Source: Ypsolopha sequella (Eukaryota > Arthropoda > Insecta > Lepidoptera > Ypsolophidae). Taken from it: DNA of 64,000 bases. The DNA is taken from NCBI GenBank assembly GCA_934047225.1, contig OW203989.1, positions 12,933,977 through 12,997,976 of the forward strand. Reading direction: 5' to 3'. Position 1 is the first letter of the stretch, and each line of letters begins with the position of its first letter. Made by a program: the position numbers and the translations under genes. The notes beneath the pieces were generated by a model, which had not been told where the DNA came from, ran no database searches, and saw nothing but the letters and a program-made list of their open reading frames with translations. Below, piece by piece: positions 55,757 through 64,000 of this stretch.

Positions 55757-57270
55757 TCATTTTATGCTAAAGGGCGATATTAGCAGCTGGAACAGGGGCC
55801 CATAAGCTGTCCCAGATCTATATTCTACAAATATCTTATATTCTACAAAAGAATGTACGAAATGTCCTACCAGACAAGTGTATGATGACCTCATCAGCTA
55901 GTCTTCGCACGGAATCCTTCCGCTGCGGAGTCCAAAGTGTGCCGGTGCTGTGGCACGTGGTTCACCTTCCACGAAGAATCTAAACACGACCCACCTACCC
56001 CGGGATGCATCCGAACCCAGAAGAAATGGTAATTGACAAGTCCACTTGTCGCACACCGCGTGTTCAGGTTATGTCACACACACACAGGAAATACACTGAT
56101 AGTGGCCTTCACGCCAAAATATTGTCAGACCTTGACTTAATAATGTTTTTTACGATGTCCGCATCGATTTCCCCTATATTAAGCCCTTAATATAACACAT
56201 TTTATATTATCGACCGCGATCTATTATAATGTCCACGTCCCTCGTTTTTTGACAGCTCCAAGTCCATAGACAAAATATATAGACCATTGTCGGATACGTT
56301 CCGAAATATACATTTTATTCTAAACAGTCTATTTTAGAACACTGCGCATGAACAGCTGTTTCACGGACGACGACGCTGCCTTAAAAAACGCCCGTATCTC
56401 GGTGCGTTATAGGGTTCACGCATGTTTGTTTGAAACCCAAATATTTCCCAAATTAATAGTTTGCGCGAGTATGTTTCTGGGGAAAGTATGTAGTTTAGTA
56501 TGATCGGTAAAATATGCGGTTTCATTTAAAGGTAGCAGTCTATTCACACCCTGTATATGATATCATCAGTCCTTTTTCAGTGAAGCACCTTCCTTTGTGA
56601 CCGAAATACATCATAGTAGCAACAAGTAGCATCATCAAATTTCTCCTTTGTCAATTTCAGCAAGGAATTTTGGTTAATTTACCTAATAAGATTATTAGCT
56701 CATTAGTTCATAAAATAGAGTATTAAATACCCAACATTCCGCTTTGAAATTTTTTGAAATATTACCGTAAAGTTTACCGTGTCGATGACAAGGTATAAGT
56801 ACATTTAAGAGCAAGAACCATGCGCCAGATCTATCAGTGAAGAAAAATAATGTAAGTTACTTATTTTGGGATTCAGATTCTAATAAGGAATGTACAAAAT
56901 AGACATTTTTAAATAAACGAAGAGCAGTTTGAACCTATTTATTACTTTACATTTTGTTGTTTAAAAGCCTTATCTAGTCAAAATTCTATGTTCGTTACCA
57001 TCACTCATCCCAAACATTTTCAGATCTAATTTATTTTGCACCATCGTTTCTTAGTCGTCTGAAACACACTGAAATTAAATAAGCAATGAACATTTATGCC
57101 TGCGACATCAAAACATTTTACGAAGAGCGAAGCAAAAGTAATAACATAATCGTAAAAGTATGCTCCGATGAATTGAAGGAGACGACGTAAAATGGGGACG
57201 AACGATATCATTCAGACATCTTAAAGTGCTTTTATTTTTAAATTACTAAAACTATATCGTTTTATTATTC
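55757..57270. other. Putative BEL 5' LTR, then unknown sequence
   Basis: The 5' LTR should lie directly to the right of 55757, but I cannot fix its far edge. 55880-56040 and 56210-56420 are richer in GC than neighbours. No gene seen. Confidence 0.35.
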
Positions 57271-57326
57271 TTAAGCTGCGGTAGCTCAGTAAGTAGAATG
57301 CTGGATTCTCAATCTTGAGACATGGT

Positions 57327-57482
57327 CCCGTAGCATAGTGTTTACTCACGCGCGACGCCACTTAGTTGAATCACAAGTCCGAGGAGCGTGACACGATGTT
57401 TTTGAGATTAAACAGTACGTCACGCTCCTTGCACATGTGATTCAACTAGTGGCGTCACGCGCGATTAAAGACTATGCTACGC
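57327..57482. mobile_element. MITE R8, copy 2
   Basis: CCCGTAGCATAGTGTTTACT mirrors the right end AAAGACTATGCTACG. Arms of about 70 bp include CGCGACGCCACTTAGTTGAA and AGGAGCGTGAC. Inserted in the SINE. Confidence 0.8.
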
Positions 57483-57514
57483 CGCCTGGCCTCATAGCAC
57501 AGTCATAGTAATAC

Positions 57515-57668
57515 TATGGCACAATGTTTCATCGCGCGCGACGTCACTTAGTTGAATCATAGGTGCGAGGAGCGTGTACATAGTGTTTAATCGCAAAAAA
57601 CATCGTGTCATTTCCTCGCACTTGTGATTCAACTCAGTGGCGTCGCGCGCAATTAAACACTGTGCTAC
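57515..57668. mobile_element. MITE R8, copy 3
   Basis: TGGCACAATGTTTCATCGCG mirrors CGCGCAATTAAACACTGTGC; arms include CGTCACTTAGTTGAATCAT and GTGCGAGGAGCGTG. It lies right after copy 2, opposite arms facing. Confidence 0.75.
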
Positions 57669-57904
57669 AATCGATTTCTGCCACGCAAGTGCACAAATTA
57701 ATTCAGAATTTATGTGCAAAGTATTTGTAATCTAACCACTTTACTAAACGTTAGGAAAACGAACGAAATGAATAAGGCTCATATAATGTTGGGGTGTAAA
57801 AATCGCCAGTGTAAAGAGGGTGAATGAGTGTAGACTTTTCAGTAAAAATTCACACTCTTGAACACCTCCGACACCCTTTAGGGGATTATGTGTTGTAACG
57901 ATAT

Positions 57905-57960
57905 GCTTTTTAGGGTTCCGTACCTGAAAGGTGCCAAACGAAACCCTATTACTAAGCCTG
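57905..57960 (+). repeat. Dispersed repeat R2 fragment
   Basis: TTTAGGGTTCCGTACCTGAA and GGTGCCAAACGAAACCCTAT. Only the left end. Confidence 0.6.
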
Positions 57961-58092
57961 CACTGTTTTTCATTATATTAGCTATTAAATAGACTTCCAC
58001 GGGAATTGCAGGAACACTACGTACCTATAGGATTTATACAAATAGCAGAGCTCTCATAGAAATCTATTTAAAGGTTTCTGTAAAATATTCGT

Positions 58093-58125
58093 GTCTAGTT
58101 TTTGCCCGCGGCTTTGCACGCGTGT
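58093..58125 (-). mobile_element. Helitron 3' end fragment, minus strand
   Basis: On the minus strand ACGCGTGCAAAGCCGCGGGC then AAAAACTAG. The GC tail and CTAG end match the Helitron 3' form. Confidence 0.45.
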
Positions 58126-58130
58126 TTATA

Positions 58131-58475
58131 CAAGGTGGCGCAAAAGTAATGTCATAATTTGAATTCGCTGCGATCTTGTTAGAAATGAAAAATAGAGCTC
58201 TGTTTTCATAAAAAAATCATTTAAAAGTGTAAAATTTAAAAAATTATATCGCTCAAGAGGCCACCTCTTGAGTTGATGCGCTCGTTTTACGGCATTTTGA
58301 ATTGTTGCTCGCAAAACATCTGGCAGGCTCCAAATTGGGGATTTCTTATTCAATGTTATCTTTCAAGACTTGCAAGGTTCGTGGTTTGTTATGGTAAACG
58401 CGGGATTTTAAAAAGCCCCAAAAGAAAATGTCTGGTGCTATTAGATCTGGCGATCTGGACGGCCAGTTCAAATCT
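58131..58475 (-). pseudogene. Tc1/mariner-type transposase C-terminal fragment
   Basis: The minus strand reads NLNWPSRSPDLIAPDIFFWG, FLKSRVYHNKPRTLQVLKD and NIE, a stop, then in another frame DVLRATIQNAVKRAHQ and LKRWPLERYNF. WPxRSPDLxxxDFFLWGxLKxxVY is the block with the last catalytic Asp of mariner-like transposases, and the following helix resembles xxNAxKRAxxC. Everything upstream, including the HTH and first two catalytic Asp, is missing. Confidence 0.75.
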
Positions 58476-58659
58476 CAAAAACGGGAGATCAAATTTTGTC
58501 AAATAAGCTGTAACAATAATTCCACATTTTTGAGGTGTGTCTCGCTCCATGGTTTGTTGACCACATCTACATCATAAACGTCAGAGCACAGTGACATTTG
58601 GCGCCATCTACAAAAATGGCAGCCAATTCAAATTATGACATTACTTTTGCGCCACCTTG
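58131..58659 (-). mobile_element. Mariner-like element with perfect 35-bp TIRs
   Basis: CAAGGTGGCGCAAAAGTAAT and the following GTCATAATTTGAATT are repeated exactly in inverse at the right end. TA flanks both sides (58129-58130, 58660-58661), the target of Tc1/mariner elements. Length 529 bp, internally deleted, so non-autonomous. Confidence 0.85.
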
Positions 58660-59334
58660 TAGTTACAAACTTTTATAAGAATTGCGCTGAGGTGATACGA
58701 TATTTTCACGGCATAGTACATCCAACGAGGGAATGCTTCCAGCCTTTTGGGGACCCTACCGATCGACGGCGGTGATATGAAAAAAATATTTTATATGGTT
58801 TTATTTATAGGTAAGTTTTTCTTAGTTTTTTTTTTTTTTTTTTTTTTTTATTTAGTTCGGTATAAATTTATCTTTTATATTTATATTAATTTATAGGTAG
58901 TCTAGCTTTTTAATGTTATTTAAGATTTATACTGTTAAATTGAGAATAATTATATAATATTGTATTATATTATATTACTCATTAAAACTTTCATAATATC
59001 CTATGTTACTTCCGTTAAATATCTCGTCGATCCGTTTCCACGTAAAAAGACTACCTAACAAACTTTTGCATGTGTGCGTAAGTATAAAATATTTATACAT
59101 AATGGGAGGAGGTTTGAGGTCTCAATGTATAATTAAGAAGGTATAAATCTGTTTATTATATCTCTTTACCAAATACAATCTGAGCAGTAAACATTATTGT
59201 GACAAAATCAAGCAAGTCGCTTGTCGACAAAATTGGCAAAACACCTAATAATGAAGTGCCAAGCAAAAGTATCCGTAATAGAAGAGCTTATTATGACTCG
59301 ACTGATGAATATGGAAAAAACGTGAAATGTTTTA
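58660..59334. other. No gene; poly-T run
   Basis: A T-rich run of about 28 bases at 58825-58850 could be the tail of a minus-strand retroelement, but nothing recognisable adjoins it. Confidence 0.4.
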
Positions 59335-59515
59335 AGACCACTTTCGCAGCCGGATTGTGAAAAACCCGCCTTTTTCTAATTAATCAAAACAGAACACTTA
59401 AATTCAAAATTCACTCAATAGTTATTCAAGAAAACCTTATTACCGTTTACCTTTGTATTGTGCTTGTTGCCATCACAAAGTTTCTGATCCGGCTGCAAAA
59501 TCGCTCTTAACTTGA
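59335..59515. mobile_element. MITE R3, copy 4, core deleted
   Basis: TTTCGCAGCCGGATTGTGAA, AAACCCGCCTTTTTCTAATT, ACACTTAAATTCAAAATTCA and CTCAATAGTTATTCA, then directly the other end CTGATCCGGCTGCAAAATCG. Confidence 0.75.
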
Positions 59516-60420
59516 AATAATAATAATAAATGAATAGAAGGTAAATAAATTTCGCTAAGAATAGATTTTGATTATCGTGAAATTCTCTATATTGTCACAC
59601 AATTCAAATAAGCATCTTGTTTAATAACTGAACTTCTCCTTGTCGTCTTGTTATGCAGAGTTTGGTAGGTACTTGATTAACGAGCCGAATTAATTTCAAA
59701 CAAAATCCCCGTAACGAGGCGAGAAACTGCCGTAGCCTCCGCTTCCTAGCGTAAACCTACCAATTTACATTCAGAACCTGCTTAGTTAGGAATAAATCAT
59801 ATCTCTCAACAATAAAAGCTATTTTAGCATAATATTAAGGCACAGATAAAATGGTCGGATGTGTAATAATGTCGTCTTCATAATACTTATTATTAATACT
59901 AGTCATTTGCGGTGAAAGCTGGTGATTACGAATTCCAGCCTCTTTCGGCCGTTGCTACAATTTTATTGATGTGGCGCTACATAGTCTTGAGACATAGTTA
60001 CTTTTGGAGGATAATCTTTAGTACTTTTTAAGGTTAAAAAGTTACGAGACTTGGCACTAGTTTTATCATGTTATATTTTTTATGGGTTTAACATTTCTTT
60101 TTTACGAGAAAGAAGCTTGTGATGAAAATTCCATTCTTGGTACTCTTTTTGAAAAATTAATAACAGGCTTTCTAACGGAGAAAGATGAAAATTATATTCC
60201 AAGCTAACTTAGGTACAGTGCGACAAGGCTCTCACTGCTTTGAAATGTTGTATGTAATAAAATATGCAGTAGACCCAAGGACGGGAAGGGCAGAAATGTA
60301 TCAACTGCACCAAAAATAGTTATTGACCTCACCAAAAATATATGACGGTCTCAGCACAGCATAGGTTACTTATTATTCCACAATGTGTCTAGATTTAAGA
60401 TTATTATACATAAATACATA
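59516..60420. other. No gene seen
   Basis: No domain or repeat recognised. Confidence 0.4.
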
Positions 60421-60545
60421 TGCTAACGCCTATCTTCCAGAAGGGTAGGCAGAGACTACAGATTTCCATCTGCAACGATCCTGTCACACCTCTTTCGCCT
60501 CTTTCACATCCAGCAATCTAGTCATACAAGCTCTTCTATTCCGGG
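60421..60545 (+). repeat. Common lepidopteran repeat (GGTAGGCAGAGACTA)
   Basis: AAGGGTAGGCAGAGACTACA, GATTTCCATCTGCAACGATC, CACCTCTTTCGCCTCTTTC and TTCTATTCCGGGTAC form a string I know as abundant in Lepidoptera. A shorter relative is at 61199-61260 (GTGGTAGGCAAAAACTACAG). Confidence 0.6.
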
Positions 60546-61312
60546 TACTTTTTAGATTCCCCTTTTAAGATTATTGTGTTTATTTTTCCTCTTAGCATTT
60601 CCTTAAAATGTGTAAAAAAATATTTTAGATTTTCAGATTTTTTAGATTTAGATCTTTATTTATTAAGAACACCAACATCTAGTACATAAGTAAATACGTT
60701 GTAAAATTAAATATACATTTTTAGTTATATGCCTAGACAATTAAAGGTGAACACAGCATGCAATACAATCAGGATACATAGTAAAAAATTGTTATAATAT
60801 GTAAATACCGCAAATTACTTAAAATTTGCGTTACAAATTATTGGTTGAATTTATAAGATTATTATTTATTAAATTTATTATTTATTTATATATTTTAAAT
60901 AAGTTTCTTATTTTAATAAGTTTCAAGATTGATATTTTTCTAAACAACGTATTTACCTTTGGGGTCACCCGTAACCCATTTTGTGGTTTATGTAAGTAAA
61001 TTTGGATGTTGTAGTTCAAGGGTTAAAATAAGCACCGAGTTCAAATGGATTTTTTTTCTTCATATCAAGGAAAAAATTATAATTTATACAAATAACGAGA
61101 ATTCCATTCCACCTTTTATCCTTTTGTACATTTCCAATCAAATCATTCAATTTTATTTTTATTCGTCTCGATGGGCAGATATTCTATTAAAATACGCTGA
61201 CATACCTACGCCTGTCCCATGAGTGGTAGGCAAAAACTACAGACCTTCATTTACTAAGATCCTCAAATACTTTTTTTTTTCATATTATTCAATGCCGCTC
61301 TTCGTTCGGATA

Positions 61313-61353
61313 CGTCGGGCCTTTCCTTCTATAGTAGAAGGAAAGGCCCGACG
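61313..61353. other. Perfect 19-bp hairpin with 3-base loop
   Basis: CGTCGGGCCTTTCCTTCTA, loop TAG, then the exact inverse to 61353. GC-rich in an AT-rich setting. No repeat partner found in the window. Confidence 0.75.
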
Positions 61354-62340
61354 GACGGACACCAATAAAAAACTAACAACCATTTGAATAACCTTATAAA
61401 CTGTATGTACGCTTAAGGCGATTATCCCGGACAAAATGTGAAATTCGACATTTTAGAATTTCGAAGACGCTGCATCCTGTCGCTTTAGAAAATTGCAGCT
61501 CTGCATAAACATACGTTGATCCTTATTCTAAGACCCCTTGGAATTCGTTTTTACATAATTTATCATTTAAAGCTATAATAAGCTTCACGCGTTACTACAA
61601 AGTCATAAAAATAAGAAACTGTTTATCATCAGTTTCTCACCAAATACGGGCCAAAATGCAGAAGACATCACATATTCAGGTATGGTTCAAAGAATTAAAG
61701 ATTCCTATGAGATTCTTTTTTTATTCAATTTGTTTTAGAAGGAAAAAGCTTGAAAATATTTAATAGCGCCTGAAAAAAAAAATACCAAAACAAGATCTAA
61801 CGATTTTGATTATTGCTTTTAAATTTAATCAGGCACTTAGAGTCAAACGACACGCTCCCGTCACGCAAAAATAAAAAAATAAAATGTCTTTATTTCGGGC
61901 AATGAAAAACACATAGAAAGTGGAAAGAAAATTTTGGCTAATATCAGGTGTTTTTGTGGTAGTGTAGTGCATTTGACGATTCCGATTTTGTATAATATTG
62001 TGAACTAGTGTGTGGTGTATAGTAATGTAAATATTCCCTTTTGTTTTGTTTTTTTGCAATAAGTGTAAGTGTAATGTATAGGTTAATTTAGTTTGCTGTA
62101 TCATTTATTAAATTTTATTTAATTTAATTAATATTATCGTAAACCCGCGAAATTCAAATCGCCGCCGCGGTCGTCTTCCAACGTATTTGAACGATTATTA
62201 TACGTTGGAGGGGTGTGTGGGGGGTAGCGGGGAGTGACGCCGCGCCGCTCCCGCGTCGCCCGAGTCTGGGATCGAGTTTGAACACGCTCGCCGCGCGAAA
62301 CTCTCGAATTCGTGAACCATTTAGTTTTAACCCCGTATTG
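61354..62340. other. No gene; possible gypsy 5' LTR
   Basis: GC-rich stretch at 62150-62330 upstream of the gag may belong to the LTR. On the minus strand GCCCGAAATAAAGACATTTT near 61880-61900 looks like a retroelement tail with AATAAA. Edges not determined. Confidence 0.35.
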
Positions 62341-62460
62341 TCAACCAAAATGTTTAATTTTATTGTTTCGTGTGCCAGACATTAGAAAATTCATATAGCA
62401 AACGTCTATCTTTCATTTCCACAACCACGTCTACCGAACACTCCACTATCACGTACTAAA

Positions 62461-62478
62461 ATGGCGTCCCAACTGTGA
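62461..62478 (+). promoter_or_regulatory. Possible primer-binding site
   Basis: TGGCGTCCCAACTGTGAG at 62462 resembles the TGGCGCCCAACG-type site complementary to tRNA-Lys used by many LTR elements. It lies about 90 bases before the gag start. Two differences from that form. Confidence 0.35.
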
Positions 62479-62550
62479 GCCCGAATGCCACAGTAAAACT
62501 AAAACTGTGTATATTAACTTAGTGAAACAGTGTAGCAGTGCAGTGTAGTC

Positions 62551-63003
62551 ATGCCAAAGAAAAGGCAAACTGGTGTTGTAGAGGACGAAACGGCTAACAT
62601 AACCATGTCCCGCGATACGTTTGCGTCACTCATAACGTCGATACAACAATCAAACACTGAAATGTGCGACCGCATGTTCGAAAGAATCGCAAACATTTCC
62701 GCCGCATCCACTCCCTTCCAGCAGGCAGGCACGCCGCCGCCGCTGAGTTCTTCGTTAGGGGGAGAGAGGACCGGGAACTTCGCTCGATGCACGGCAAGGT
62801 TTTCCGGGTCGCCGGACGAAAACGTCGAGACGTTTATCGACGCGATAGAAGCTTATAAAGAATGCACAAATATTACGGAGGAGGTTGCCCTAAAAGGCGT
62901 TTCCATGCTCCTTACACACGAAGCTGCGACGTGGTGGCGAAGCATACGCGCCGAGATACAGTCATGGGAGGAGCTCATACGATACCATTTATTTAATTTA
63001 TAA
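62551..63003 (+). pseudogene. Ty3/gypsy-like Gag, N-terminal part
   Basis: Starts MPKKRQTGVVEDETANI. A helical stretch (FASLITSIQQSNTEMCDRMF) is followed by the capsid start FSGSPDENVETFIDAIEAYK, then ALKGVSMLLTHEAATWWRS and IQSWEEL. F.G...ENVE.FI...E.YK and L..EA..WW..I are typical of insect Ty3/gypsy retrotransposon Gag. Codons after SWEEL (about 62975) read into unrelated AT-rich sequence, so the gene is cut off there; capsid C-terminus, zinc knuckle and pol are absent. Confidence 0.7.
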
Positions 63004-63306
63004 AATATTTGTAGAAGACAATAATAAATGGTAAATAATGGGTAATAAAAGAATAATAAAGTACTACGGTTCTGGTAAAGCCAAGCGAGTTTACCAAAAT
63101 AAAGGTCCACGACTCCTCGGTCTCAAATAGGCACAGAGCATAAAATATAATCTTTACGTCAAAAATAAAATAAATCAAAATAAAAACAAATAAAAGGCCA
63201 ATAGAGGCAATATTATATATTTATTAAAGTATTACTCGCACATGTGATTATATTATAAAGTTATGAACGAATAACTCTTTTCGAGTGCAACAACAATAAA
63301 AAGATT
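63004..63306. other. AT-rich, no gene seen
   Basis: On the minus strand this could be the 3' UTR of the candidate exon below: AATAAATATATAATATTGCC lies about 90 bases after its stop. Confidence 0.35.
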
Positions 63307-63594
63307 TTATGCAACAAGGATTGAAGAATCACGTCGAGGTGCATAATTGAAAAACTGCAGAGACGCAACCACACGTGCATTTGTCCCAAGAGCTGCAGTT
63401 GATTTCATACAGTGCATTGTGTGCGCAAGACATTCGAAGGCAGCCAGAGGCTCAAAGGATTTCTCTCCATTCTTCAGAGGGCTATTGACGGTCTCCAATA
63501 TCAATACGTAACTCGATGAGGACTGCTTGAAGCAGGCATATGGAACAGAACCCACACAATTATTGCTGCTCGTTTGATGGACTCTAATCTTGTG
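63307..63594 (-). CDS. Candidate terminal exon, unknown protein
   Basis: The minus strand has an acceptor-like TATATAG directly before CACAAGATT (63594), then 95 codons to TAA (63307-63309). The product includes NNCVGSVPYACFKQSSSSYV, LILETVNSPLKNGEKSFEPL, AAFECLAHTMHCMKSTAALG and SLQFFNYAPRRDSS. It is not similar to any mobile-element protein I recognise, has mixed codon use, and is followed by AATAAA, so a host exon is possible. The acceptor has a weak pyrimidine tract, and no upstream exon is established. I do not recognise the family. Confidence 0.3.
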   Translation of the reverse strand, partial: HKIRVHQTSSNNCVGSVPYACFKQSSSSYVLILETVNSPLKNGEKSFEPLAAFECLAHTMHCMKSTAALGTNARVVASLQFFNYAPRRDSSILVA

Positions 63595-64000
63595 CTATAT
63601 AGGTTACACTGTGTTCTTCTTACTGCCGTCTCAATTCAGCGTATCCGCGTTTCAAAAACATCTTTAATTATTGTTATATGCTCCTTTGTGCATTTTTGAC
63701 AAATACCAAAATCTTGATCATCTGTTACAGCCTTCTGTCAAAGTCAGTATCATTTTGATGAACATAAATACTCGCAACGTGCCAGTAAATCAAATTAGAA
63801 CCTTCTTACTTAAATTTTAACGTAAATGAAGGAAATCGTAAATAAAATAAAAAATATAACAGCCAAACTTTCCCAATATTATACCCATTTACAATTTTTA
63901 GGAAAATGTTTGGAAATTGGTGCAGCACCGAAAGGGCTGATACCAAAAATTGCCCTCAGTGCAATACCACCAATAATCAGAAGCAACATGATTATGGTTA
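63595..64000. other. Right edge, possibly exonic
   Basis: From 63900 to the end, frames are open on both strands. Plus: an acceptor-like TTTACAATTTTTAG before GAAAATG, then a frame with NWCSTERADTKNCPQCNTTN. Minus: a frame with LLLIIGGIALRAIFGISPFG. The window ends before either can be tested. Confidence 0.2.

Larger units (their letters stand above)
57275..57890 (+). repeat. SINE (copy 2), split by two R8 MITEs
   Basis: Head 57275-57326 with A box (TAGCTCAGTAAGTAGAATG) and TCTCAATCTTGAGA; the B box is interrupted. The body resumes near 57669 (CACGCAAGTGCACAAATTAA, AAAGTATTTGTAATCTAACC, CACCTCCGACACCC) and matches 10700-10975. Confidence 0.7.

Noticed and set aside
62154..62348. 64-codon Arg-rich open frame on the minus strand
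   Set aside because: Lies in the GC-rich putative LTR of the gypsy-like element and has no domain.

Overview
The window reads as gene-poor, AT-rich intergenic DNA from an insect, most likely a moth or butterfly (Lepidoptera). I base this on the repeat content recognised by eye: Helitrons ending in CTAGT, a tRNA-derived SINE of lepidopteran type, LINE tails ending in repeated TTTGAA units, BEL/Pao and Ty3/gypsy gag relics, many palindromic MITEs, and a very common dispersed repeat with GGGTTCCGTA ends and GTCTGTCTGTC tracts. No complete host gene is visible. The only host-gene candidates are one possible terminal exon on the minus strand near 63.3-63.6 kb and ambiguous open sequence at the right edge. 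Species, copy numbers and family names cannot be fixed from sequence alone.

Layout. 0-20 kb: a mosaic of MITEs, most of them long inverted repeats, with SINE and LINE scraps. There is a TTAA-bounded 0.8-kb insertion (1246-2049) made of a chain of GC-rich hairpins plus a palindromic MITE. 20-27.3 kb: the most structured part. A Helitron with ends near 21234 and 27273 has been entered by a 1.7-kb element with 16-bp inverted repeats that encodes an intron-split THAP-like domain (21283-22975), and by a 5'-truncated LINE whose reverse transcriptase is broken by only one in-frame stop (25289-26945). The Helitron's own Rep/helicase gene survives only as N-terminal pieces (23729-24560). Antisense to it lies an unrecognised, lightly decayed gene with three CxxC pairs (24628-25168).

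27-45 kb: a 72-bp-period satellite split by a LINE 3' end (29.46-30.85 kb), a second LINE 3' end of the same family (32.3-33.0 kb), further copies of the GGGTTCCGTA repeat, a short Helitron-like 3' end, and several MITEs including a Tigger/pogo-like one. 45-56 kb: another LINE tail holding a nested MITE, more dispersed repeats, and a long minus-strand BEL/Pao relic (51.7-55.8 kb) with a nearly complete gag, a degraded protease and internally deleted pol. 57-64 kb: a SINE interrupted by two palindromic MITEs, a mariner-like element with perfect 35-bp inverted repeats and a transposase C-terminal fragment, a truncated gypsy gag, and the candidate exon.

The pieces do not form a pathway. What links them is nesting order, which gives relative ages: Helitron before the THAP element and the LINE; satellite before its LINE; SINE before its MITEs; LINE tail before its MITE. 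All coordinates of repeat edges are by-eye estimates unless a target-site duplication is stated.
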